64,000 nucleotides of DNA. Origin: JANQEU01 sp965601455 (lineage in GTDB: Bacteria; Bacteroidota; Bacteroidia; Cytophagales; Cyclobacteriaceae). Every line of letters starts with the position of its first letter. Positions within the stretch are counted from its first letter, which is position 1. Of this stretch, positions 9,080-16,827 are shown in pieces. Below the pieces are notes generated by a model. The model was not told the origin of the DNA. It did no database searches and was given only the letters and a program-made list of their open reading frames with translations. The position numbers and the translations under genes were made by a program. Where the stretch lies: NCBI GenBank assembly GCA_965601455.1, contig OZ271831.1, forward strand, positions 248,001-312,000, given 5' to 3'.

Positions 9080-10786
9080 ATGCGAGAGATAAATGAGTTT
9101 TTGAGTATTGTCGATGGATACATTGGAGGGTCAGATTGGTTTGTGTACTTGCTACTGGGAACAGGTCTGTTTTTCACTATTTATCTCGGGTTGCCACAAC
9201 TAAGGTATTTTGGTTTTGCCTTAAAAGTGGTTCGTGGAAAATTTGATAAGAAAGACGACGAAGGAGATGCCTCTCACTTCCAGGCGCTGGCAACAGCTTT
9301 GTCGGGAACTGTAGGTACAGGAAACATTGGCGGTGTTGCACTGGCTGTTCATCTGGGAGGACCTGCAGCACTTTTCTGGATGCTGGTTACTGCGTTTTTA
9401 GGGATGACTACAAAATTTGTAGAGGTTACCCTTTCTCATAAATACAGGGAGAAGACACCTGAAGGACTAATGTCCGGAGGTCCCATGTATTATATGAAAC
9501 ACCGACTGAACATAAAAACGAAATCAGGGAAGGTAATCAACACCGGTATTTGGATGGGATCCCTATTTGCTTTTGCAACTATTCTCAGCTCATTTGGAAC
9601 AGGAAGTCTTCCGCAAATCAACAATATTGCAAATTCACTTTTCACCACTTTTGGGATTAAACAATGGATCAGTGGTCTCATTCTCTCCGTTGCTTTAGCT
9701 CTTGTCATTCTAGGAGGTATCAGGCGTATCGTTAAAGTGACGGAGAAGCTGGTACCATTTATGGCTATCGTCTATTTTCTTGGGGCACTTTCGGTAATTC
9801 TCTATAATCTGGAAAACGTCGGACCTTCATTTGTTGCCATCTTCAGTGATATTTTCACAGGGAGTGCAGCAATGGGTGGCTTTCTGGGAGCGAACCTGGC
9901 GTTTGCATTTAATCGAGGTGTGAACAGGGGTCTTTTCAGCAATGAAGCAGGACAGGGATCAGCACCTATTGCTCATGCCGCGGCCAAAGCACATGAGCCA
10001 GTATCCGAAGGGATGGTAGCCATACTGGAACCGTTCATCGATACTATTGTAATCTGTACCATTACCGGGCTTGTTCTTCTTTCATCTGGAGCATGGTCCA
10101 AGAAATATGAAAATGAATTTCAGTATTCCGATGTGATCATTGTTCAAGGCAATTATAACGAGTCGGATGAATCAGACAAGGCAGCAATACGCCAACATAT
10201 TATTGGAAAGAAAAGTGTACCTCTTTTCGACGGAGAGTTGCAGGTTGAAGCAGGTACAATAATCAGTGATGTTACCATCATCGCCTCAGAGTCATTTGCC
10301 GAAAACGTCACCATATCGGATGAAGGAATCCCATATACCGGGAGTATTCAAGTCATTGAAGGTTCCATTGCTTCGGATGTCTTTCTGACTATTAGAGGAA
10401 AATCGTTACTCCACAGCGCACCATTAACAACTGTGGCCTTTAATGAAGGCTTCTTTGGTGAATACGGTCAATACATTGTCTCTATTGGTCTTTTACTTTT
10501 TGCTTTTTCTACGGCTATCAGCTGGTCGTATTATGGTGGTAGGGCTACCAATTTTCTTTTTGGTTTTAAGTACATCATATACTATCGAATGATTTATGTC
10601 GTGGGGTTCTTTCTAGCGTCATTTGCAGACACAACGATCATATGGACTTTAGCAAATATTACTATAGCCTTAATGACTATTCCTAACCTTATTGGGTTAC
10701 TGATATTGAGGAAAGAAATGAAAGAAACTGTCACCAAATACTGGGTGGACTTTAAGAAAGAATGGCCGGATGAAAAGACACCTTAA
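9080..10786 (+). CDS. Alanine/glycine:cation symporter family protein with enlarged loop
   Basis: This AgcS-family transporter is expected to import alanine or glycine with Na+ or H+. Family motifs include FQALATALSGTVGTGNIGG near residue 75 and GVNRGLFSNEAGQGSAPIAH near residue 285. At 568 residues it is about 100 longer than a usual member. The extra length lies in one hydrophilic segment, about residues 338-455, between the helix ending LVLLSSGAW and the helix SIGLLLFAFSTAISWSYYG. That segment is rich in beta-strand-like repeats and is probably outside the membrane. The stop codon shares the bases TTAA with the convergent neighbour. Confidence 0.9.
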   Translation: MREINEFLSIVDGYIGGSDWFVYLLLGTGLFFTIYLGLPQLRYFGFALKVVRGKFDKKDDEGDASHFQALATALSGTVGTGNIGGVALAVHLGGPAALFWMLVTAFLGMTTKFVEVTLSHKYREKTPEGLMSGGPMYYMKHRLNIKTKSGKVINTGIWMGSLFAFATILSSFGTGSLPQINNIANSLFTTFGIKQWISGLILSVALALVILGGIRRIVKVTEKLVPFMAIVYFLGALSVILYNLENVGPSFVAIFSDIFTGSAAMGGFLGANLAFAFNRGVNRGLFSNEAGQGSAPIAHAAAKAHEPVSEGMVAILEPFIDTIVICTITGLVLLSSGAWSKKYENEFQYSDVIIVQGNYNESDESDKAAIRQHIIGKKSVPLFDGELQVEAGTIISDVTIIASESFAENVTISDEGIPYTGSIQVIEGSIASDVFLTIRGKSLLHSAPLTTVAFNEGFFGEYGQYIVSIGLLLFAFSTAISWSYYGGRATNFLFGFKYIIYYRMIYVVGFFLASFADTTIIWTLANITIALMTIPNLIGLLILRKEMKETVTKYWVDFKKEWPDEKTP

Positions 10787-11271
10787 GAGTTGTCCGACAG
10801 TGTTGTTCCTAGTTTAGTTGAAACTTCTTCCATTTTTCTCAAAATGGTCTTCTTGTCTCTTCTGCGAACTAACTCATGTTTGGATCCATCTTGAAACTTT
10901 ATGAAGGCGGCATACTCCTTAAATCGTTCGGTATTCACATGCCCACCATGTGATGTCATAAGACGAGCCATTGGTACCTCGTTGATATAGATTTTCTCTA
11001 TTTGGGAAGGGAAGGGTTTTGATCTTCCAAATTTAAATCCCAGTATCCAGTAGTACTCGCCCCATTCCTGCTTAGAAGGATTTATTTCGAAAATGATCCT
11101 TGCGGACCAGATTGCAGGAAGAATTGGTGAAAGGAACAATCCGATTCCAACAAAAGTGATCTTTCCGGTGTATAAGAATAGATAACGGTAGATGAAAAAT
11201 AAGCCTAATGAAACAACCAATGTAAAGGTTGATGGTATCAATCGGCCGTTGTCAATTCTTACTACCTTCAT
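10783..11271 (-). CDS. Small membrane protein of unknown function
   Basis: The 162-residue product has two hydrophobic segments (about 12-30 and 36-58) followed by a soluble C-terminal domain of about 100 residues. The beta-rich pattern of that domain (WGEYYWILGFKFG, KIYINEV, AAFIKFQDGSKHELV) looks like a bacterial PH-type fold, but this is only an impression. The start ATG at 11271 and the family are otherwise unremarkable. Its stop codon overlaps the stop of the symporter gene on the other strand by four bases. Confidence 0.7.
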   Translation of the reverse strand: MKVVRIDNGRLIPSTFTLVVSLGLFFIYRYLFLYTGKITFVGIGLFLSPILPAIWSARIIFEINPSKQEWGEYYWILGFKFGRSKPFPSQIEKIYINEVPMARLMTSHGGHVNTERFKEYAAFIKFQDGSKHELVRRRDKKTILRKMEEVSTKLGTTLSDNS

Positions 11272-11355
11272 GGTCTGGGTTTCAACAAGTGTATATATAC
11301 ATTTTATTTTTCAGTTAAAGAACTTTCGGTATACTGAAGTGTTATTTAGAGGCAT

Positions 11356-11985
11356 ATGACAATGGAACTTGGTCTTTTTCCGTTAAATCTTGTTGCCTTT
11401 CCGGGGGAGAAGTTAAACCTTCACGTCTTTGAGCCCAGGTACAAGCAACTTATCAACGATTGCATCGAACAAAAGTGCAACTTTGGAATTCCTTCGTATG
11501 TGGATAATAAAATCGAATGCGGGACTGAAGTTGAAATCCTCGAAATCACCAAAACTTACCACGACGGGAGAATGGATATTCGTACAAAAGGCCTGAACCC
11601 GATACGAATTGTTAGTTACGAAAACCCGTGGAAGGATCGACTATACGCCGGTGGTATGGTTGAGGTCATGCAATACGATTTTAAAGAAGATGGTGATTTC
11701 AAAATTCGGATTGTGGACTTGGTGAAAGAACTGTTCTCTTGGTTGAAGACAGAAGACAAGGTACATGTTGATCTCAACACACCTTTGAACGAATTTATTC
11801 ACAAAATTGGGCTAACTCCCCCTGAAGAATATGAACTTCTAATCATGCCTTCAGAAAGAGAGAGGCAGATGTATGTGATAGAGCATTTGAAGAAAGTACT
11901 GCCCGTACTTGAACGTGCAGAGAAGGCAAGAGAAAGGATCAATCAAAATGGTCATTTCAAAAATCTTGACCCTCTGAATTTCTGA
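11356..11985 (+). CDS. LON peptidase substrate-binding domain protein
   Basis: The 209-residue protein matches the N-terminal (PUA-like) domain of Lon protease without the ATPase or protease parts. The opening ELGLFPLNLVAFPGEKLNLHVFEPRYK is diagnostic of stand-alone LON-domain proteins. Its role is not known in detail; such proteins are thought to bind proteins or peptides. It lies 20 bases upstream of nuoA and may be transcribed with the nuo genes. Confidence 0.85.
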   Translation: MTMELGLFPLNLVAFPGEKLNLHVFEPRYKQLINDCIEQKCNFGIPSYVDNKIECGTEVEILEITKTYHDGRMDIRTKGLNPIRIVSYENPWKDRLYAGGMVEVMQYDFKEDGDFKIRIVDLVKELFSWLKTEDKVHVDLNTPLNEFIHKIGLTPPEEYELLIMPSERERQMYVIEHLKKVLPVLERAEKARERINQNGHFKNLDPLNF

Positions 11986-12005
11986 TTCTTCATTAATTTA
12001 CATTT

Positions 12006-12473
12006 ATGGAAATAACCGGATTCGGTGTAGCATTACTTTTTATAGTTGGTGGTTCGCTCTTCCTGGTAGCCACCCTTACGTTTGGCAAGTTGATACGACC
12101 TAACCGACCGAATGAGGAGAAACTTTCTACCTATGAGAGCGGTGAAGAACCTGTTGAAGGCGCTTGGGGCCTGTTTAATGTCAGATTCTATGTAGTTGCA
12201 CTGATCTTTCTCTTGTTTGAGGTAGAGTTGGTGTTTCTTTTTCCGTGGGCTACCATTTTCGGAGATGCGTCCTTGATAGAAGGAACGCAGGGACTTTGGG
12301 GTTGGTTTTCATTAACCGAAACCGTAATCTTTATTTGTTTACTAGCTGTGGGGTTGGTATATGTTTGGGCTAAGGGAATGCTTAACTGGGTTAAACCTGT
12401 TCGGGAGTCAAAAGAAATTCAATCAAAAGTGTCAGATTCCATGTACGAAGAAGTGAATAGGAAATATCAATGA
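12006..12473 (+). CDS. nuoA: NADH-quinone oxidoreductase subunit A
   Basis: The 155-residue membrane subunit of complex I has three hydrophobic helices. The family signature YESGEEPVEGAWGLFNVRFY falls between helices 1 and 2, and the acidic helix-2 segment FEVELVFLFPW is present. The stop codon overlaps the nuoB start in ATGA, which suggests translational coupling. Confidence 0.95.
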   Translation: MEITGFGVALLFIVGGSLFLVATLTFGKLIRPNRPNEEKLSTYESGEEPVEGAWGLFNVRFYVVALIFLLFEVELVFLFPWATIFGDASLIEGTQGLWGWFSLTETVIFICLLAVGLVYVWAKGMLNWVKPVRESKEIQSKVSDSMYEEVNRKYQ

Positions 12474-13000
12474 AGGGCTTACTTGATCAGCAACTTACTC
12501 AGGGAGGCGTAATCGTCACCAAGTTTGAAGATCTTATCAATTGGGCCAGGCTCTCAAGTCTATGGCCCATGGGCTTTGGATTGGCCTGTTGTGCCATCGA
12601 AATGATGAGTACCATGACCTCCGGCTATGATATGGATCGATTTGGCATTCTTCCACGTCCGTCACCTCGCCTTTCTGATGTTATGATTGTGGCAGGTACA
12701 GTAACCTTCAAAATGGCTGATCGGGTAAGGCGGTTGTATGAACAGATGCCAGAACCCAGATATGTGATATCCATGGGATCTTGTAGTAATTGCGGGGGGC
12801 CTTACTGGGAACATGGATATCATGTTGTCAAGGGGGTAGACAGAATTATCCCCGTGGATGTTTATGTGCCCGGCTGTCCACCAAGGCCGGAGGCTCTAAT
12901 TGGAGGATTCATGAAGCTCCAGGAAAAGATCAGGGGAGAATCAATTGTTAAACCAAAAGCTTTGGAAGCTTTATTGGATCAGGAAAACAGTGGAGCTTGA
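12470..13000 (+). CDS. nuoB: NADH-quinone oxidoreductase subunit B
   Basis: The 176-residue peripheral subunit carries the terminal N2 [4Fe-4S] cluster that passes electrons to quinone. The expected ligands are all visible: C40 and C41 in GLACCAIEMM, C105 in GSCSNCGG, and C136 in VPGCPPRPEAL. The 3' end overlaps nuoC by 11 bases if nuoC starts at the GTG proposed here. Confidence 0.95.
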   Translation: MKGLLDQQLTQGGVIVTKFEDLINWARLSSLWPMGFGLACCAIEMMSTMTSGYDMDRFGILPRPSPRLSDVMIVAGTVTFKMADRVRRLYEQMPEPRYVISMGSCSNCGGPYWEHGYHVVKGVDRIIPVDVYVPGCPPRPEALIGGFMKLQEKIRGESIVKPKALEALLDQENSGA

Positions 13001-13472
13001 TCAGATAAAAGATAAATTATCAGTTGCCGTCCCAGGGTCAATTATTGGTGAGGATCAAAACAGTACTCCATATACCTTACAAATTGATCCTACCCAAATA
13101 AAAGCTGTCTGCTATTGGCTCAGGGATACCGAAGAGGTATACTTCGATATGTTATCATGTCTGACCGGCATTGATAATGGAGTGGAGTCCAATAGCATGG
13201 AGGTTATCTATCACCTGTATTCGATACCCTACAACATTCAACTGGCGCTAAAAGTGATAATCGATAGAAGTGAGCCAAAAATTGATTCCGTTAACGAAAT
13301 CTGGAAAACTGCGGATTGGCATGAAAGGGAATGCTATGACTTGTTAGGAATTCACTTTGAAGGACATCCTGATCTCAGACGTATTCTTCTTCCTGAAGAT
13401 TGGGAAGGGCATCCATTGAGAAAAGACTACCAGGAGCAGGATAAGTATCATGGTATTAAGGTGGACTACTGA
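12990..13472 (+). CDS. nuoC: NADH-quinone oxidoreductase subunit C
   Basis: The 160-residue product is the 30 kDa subunit of the peripheral arm. The signature HERECYDLLGIHFEGHPDLR followed by RILLPEDWEGHPLRKDY is complete. The open frame extends back to a TTG at 12945, but that would add residues encoded inside nuoB. The GTG at 12990, preceded by AGGA, fits the family's N-terminus better. It overlaps nuoD by one base in TGATG. Confidence 0.9.
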   Translation: MELDQIKDKLSVAVPGSIIGEDQNSTPYTLQIDPTQIKAVCYWLRDTEEVYFDMLSCLTGIDNGVESNSMEVIYHLYSIPYNIQLALKVIIDRSEPKIDSVNEIWKTADWHERECYDLLGIHFEGHPDLRRILLPEDWEGHPLRKDYQEQDKYHGIKVDY

Positions 13473-14683
13473 TGGATAAGGTGCAATACATATATCACCC
13501 GGATCACCTAAAAAACTCTGAACCTCTAGTTAATACAAGCGAGGATCTTGAGGCGGGTGAGATGATTGTCAACATCGGACCTCAACACCCATCTACACAC
13601 GGTGTGTTGAGGTTGGAAACCATCACCGACGGAGAAATAGTTAAAGATGTTATTCCACACCTGGGCTACCTGCATAGGTGTTTTGAGAAGCATGCCGAGG
13701 CCATGCCTTACAATCAGACTATTCCATATGTAGACCGTATGGACTATGTGGCAGCCATGAACAATGAACATGCCTACGTAATGGGAGTTGAAAGGATGTT
13801 AGGAATTCAGGACAAGGTTCCTAAGCGTGTAGAGTATATACGGGTTTTGGTGGCGGAACTAAATCGAATCGCTTCTCATTTCATTGCCCTTGGCACTTAT
13901 GGTCTGGATATTGGAGCATTCACGCCATTCCTGTGGGTGATGCGAGACAGAGAGCATATCCTCCGCTTGTTGGAGTGGACTTGTGGTGCGAGAATGCTGT
14001 ATAATTATATCTGGATTGGAGGCTTGTTTTATGATTTACCTGTCGGATTTGAGGAGCGATGCAAGGAGTTTAGCAAATACCTTGCTCCCAAACTTGACTA
14101 CCTTGAAGACCTACTGGTTTCAAATAAGATATTTATAGACCGAACGGCAAAAGTTGGAACCCTCCCCTTAAAGAGGGCCATCAATTATGGAATTACGGGA
14201 CCGACTCTTCGTGGCTCGGGCTTACGATTTGATCTTCGAAAAGTGGATAATTACAGCATTTATGGAGAATTGGATTTCGACATACCCATCGGTGAAGGAA
14301 AAATGGGAGAGAAAGGTGACTGTTGGGATCGAACCTGGGTGAGAATGCAGGAGTGCCGGGAATCCCTTAAAATTATTGATCAGTGCCTAGATAAACTGAA
14401 GGGTGATTATAAGCGAACAAGAGACTTTGATCCGAGGGCTCATGTACCAAAGAAAATAAGACCTAAAAAGCAGGACCTATACGCTAGAGCCGAGAATCCC
14501 AAAGGTGAGTTGGGGTTCTTTTTCCGTTCAGACGGTTCGGATATCCCATTTCGTTGCAAAGCGAGAGGGTGTTCATTTGTGAATCTTTCAATACTCCGGG
14601 AGCTTAGCCAGGGAGTCATGATTTCCGATCTTATTGCAATCATTGGTTCCTTGGACATTGTCATGGGTGAAGTAGATCGTTAG
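13472..14683 (+). CDS. nuoD: NADH-quinone oxidoreductase subunit D
   Basis: The 403-residue protein is the 49 kDa subunit that forms the quinone site with NuoB. Family motifs are IGPQHPSTHGVLRL near residue 35, HLGYLHRCFEKHAE near 63 and the conserved C-terminal SLDIVMGEVDR. The four nuo genes overlap or abut, so they form one transcript. No nuoE, F, G, H, I, J, K, L, M or N gene follows: the next gene, 68 bases on, is an NAD(P)H-hydrate repair enzyme. Confidence 0.95.
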   Translation: MDKVQYIYHPDHLKNSEPLVNTSEDLEAGEMIVNIGPQHPSTHGVLRLETITDGEIVKDVIPHLGYLHRCFEKHAEAMPYNQTIPYVDRMDYVAAMNNEHAYVMGVERMLGIQDKVPKRVEYIRVLVAELNRIASHFIALGTYGLDIGAFTPFLWVMRDREHILRLLEWTCGARMLYNYIWIGGLFYDLPVGFEERCKEFSKYLAPKLDYLEDLLVSNKIFIDRTAKVGTLPLKRAINYGITGPTLRGSGLRFDLRKVDNYSIYGELDFDIPIGEGKMGEKGDCWDRTWVRMQECRESLKIIDQCLDKLKGDYKRTRDFDPRAHVPKKIRPKKQDLYARAENPKGELGFFFRSDGSDIPFRCKARGCSFVNLSILRELSQGVMISDLIAIIGSLDIVMGEVDR

Positions 14684-14751
14684 CATTTTTTTGGAGATAC
14701 TTTTCCCAATCCTTTGCGGAAATTTTATCTTCAGGTTCTAATACAGCCATC

Positions 14752-16251
14752 ATGATACCTATACTGTCTTCCTCACAAATTCGTGCTTGCGACGAATACA
14801 CCATCGAGAATGGATCAATCACATCACTTGAGCTCATGGAACGTGCAAGCATGTCATTCACCAATAAGTTCAGACAACTTTATGATGATAGTTATCGGAT
14901 CATCATTATTGCCGGAACCGGGAATAACGGAGGGGATGCACTTGCTATCGCAAGACTTTTGAAGCAGAAACATTACAAGGTCAGAGCTTATGTCGTCGGA
15001 AGCATGGAAAAAGGTACACCGGACTTCCAGGCGAACAAGGAAAGGTTTAAGGATCATATTCAGCACATAGAAAAGGAAGAAGACTTCCCAAAAATCGAAC
15101 GTAGGGATGTGATTGTGGATGGGATATTCGGATCGGGTCTTAGTAGACCGATTACGGGATTGATTGCTGATTTGATCTCACATCTCAATGATTCCCTTGG
15201 TCAAATTGTGGCAGTTGATGTTGCTTCCGGACTTTTCTCGGATAAGCACGTTGAGGATGGAGCTATTGTGAAACCCGATGTAACACTAAGCTTCCAGCTA
15301 CCTAAGCTAGTTTTTTTTCTACCGGAGGCGGGACAATTTGTGGGTGATTGGTATGTCATCCCCATAGGGCTCGATCAGAATTTTATCCAAAGCCAGGAAA
15401 CCAGTTTTTATTTGCTTGAGGCTGAAGATGTGAGTAAGTACCCGAAACGGAGGCATCGTTTTTCTCATAAAGGGGAATTTGGTAGACTACAATTGGTATG
15501 TGGAGGTAAAGGAAAAACCGGGGCTGCTGTTCTTGCCGGCCGATCCGCTTTTCGCTCCGGAGTTGGACTTCTTTTCGCTTTGGTACCTCAGGTTGCTCAG
15601 GATCTCTTTCACCATTTGCTGGTGGAAGGTATGACAATGGAAACGAAAGATTCGGATTTTATTAGCCACATATCTGTTGAAGATGGGATAAATGCGATTG
15701 GATTAGGTCCTGGAATGGGTACCAATGAAGAAACGAGGAAGGCATTTCGACAATTTCTAGAATCAAACGACAGTCAAAGTCTCATTCTTGATGCAGACGC
15801 ATTAAATATCTTAGGCTTAGATAAGGATTTATTGAAGCTTCTACCCGCTGGAACAATTCTAACACCTCATCCTGGGGAGTTTGAACGATTAGTAGGTGAT
15901 TGGGCAGACGATTTTGGGAAACTTCAAAAACTACAGGAGCTTTGTAGGGAATATAAGCTGAATGTCGTTTTGAAGGGATCTCATTCAGCGATTTGCGATC
16001 CGGAAGGTAATATTATTTTCAATGATACTGGAAACCCTGGTATGGCAACAGCTGGTTCTGGGGATGTACTATTTGGTATGGTAAGCAGCCTTGTCGCGCA
16101 AGGTATTTCTTCTTCAAAAGCGTTATTGCTGGGTGTGCATGTTCATGGGAAAGCCGGTGATATCGCTGCCGAAAAGTATGGAGAAAGGTCGTTGATAGCT
16201 TCAGACATTATTGATGCAATCCCTGAGGCTTTCGAAAAACTATCTAAATAA
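14752..16251 (+). CDS. nnr: Bifunctional NAD(P)H-hydrate epimerase / ADP-dependent dehydratase
   Basis: The 499-residue protein repairs hydrated NADH and NADPH. The N-terminal epimerase half (about 1-215) has the nucleotide-binding motif GTGNNGGDALAIARLL and the catalytic-region motif VDGIFGSGLSRP. The C-terminal ribokinase-like dehydratase half (about 225-499) has GLGPGMG, the TPHPGEFERL motif and the active-site loop NPGMATAGSGDVLFGM. The length is normal for the fused form. Its place directly after nuoABCD fits a theme of NADH metabolism, although co-transcription is not proven. Confidence 0.95.
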   Translation: MIPILSSSQIRACDEYTIENGSITSLELMERASMSFTNKFRQLYDDSYRIIIIAGTGNNGGDALAIARLLKQKHYKVRAYVVGSMEKGTPDFQANKERFKDHIQHIEKEEDFPKIERRDVIVDGIFGSGLSRPITGLIADLISHLNDSLGQIVAVDVASGLFSDKHVEDGAIVKPDVTLSFQLPKLVFFLPEAGQFVGDWYVIPIGLDQNFIQSQETSFYLLEAEDVSKYPKRRHRFSHKGEFGRLQLVCGGKGKTGAAVLAGRSAFRSGVGLLFALVPQVAQDLFHHLLVEGMTMETKDSDFISHISVEDGINAIGLGPGMGTNEETRKAFRQFLESNDSQSLILDADALNILGLDKDLLKLLPAGTILTPHPGEFERLVGDWADDFGKLQKLQELCREYKLNVVLKGSHSAICDPEGNIIFNDTGNPGMATAGSGDVLFGMVSSLVAQGISSSKALLLGVHVHGKAGDIAAEKYGERSLIASDIIDAIPEAFEKLSK

Positions 16252-16458
16252 ACCCATTTTTTCTTTGTTGGTAAATACAAGTGATGATCCTGGGCTTAAC
16301 TTGCTAAAAATCAATTAAATAGTAGAATAATTCAATATTCTACTAGAATTCATTACTGTCAATTAGCAATTTGTTAACCTATCTTAACGGTGGATTTGGT
16401 CAAAAATTTCACTATCTTCCTAAAACATTGGTATTTTTTTTGCGTACTTTGAAGATAC

Positions 16459-16821
16459 ATGCAACTCAAGGGAAAGATCATATTGATTGTTTTCGTGGCA
16501 TTCTCGTTACAGGGATTGGCTCAGAATGGTTTTGGTCTGTCTTCCAATAGCCAGGATCAAAATGACTTTGCTGCAAAAATTGAGTTGTTTCCTAATCCCG
16601 CCGTTGACTATGTGATAGTACAAATCACGAACAATGAACTTCGGAATCCTGAAATCGAATTGCGCAGCATGATTGGGAACCAACTGCGTGTTGATGTTGA
16701 GAAGATTTCCAATGACAAATACCGCGTTCCACTAAAGGATTTTGCCAGTGGATATTACTTCCTTATTGTTAAAGACGAATATTCTCGTTTTAAGAAAGCC
16801 GTCAAGTTCCTTAAGCGCTAA
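16459..16821 (+). CDS. Short secreted protein consisting of a T9SS type A sorting domain
   Basis: The 120-residue product has a signal peptide (MQLKGKIILIVFVAFSLQGLAQ), a linker of about 20 residues, and then a complete type A C-terminal domain. The latter starts at ELFPNPAVDYV, continues through LRSMIGNQL and ends in SGYYFLIVKD and KAVKFLKR. There is no passenger domain. T9SS proteins normally carry this domain at the end of a large cargo, so this is an unusually minimal form. Upstream, TTTC at 16407-16410 and TATTTTTT at 16432-16439 with a 21-base spacer resemble a promoter, and TACTTTG at 16445 is an alternative minus-7 element. Confidence 0.85.
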   Translation: MQLKGKIILIVFVAFSLQGLAQNGFGLSSNSQDQNDFAAKIELFPNPAVDYVIVQITNNELRNPEIELRSMIGNQLRVDVEKISNDKYRVPLKDFASGYYFLIVKDEYSRFKKAVKFLKR

Positions 16822-16827
16822 TCTTTT

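Noticed and set aside
14661..14864. Minus-strand 67-codon frame across the nuoD-nnr junction
   Set aside because: It is antisense to both conserved genes and has no recognisable features.
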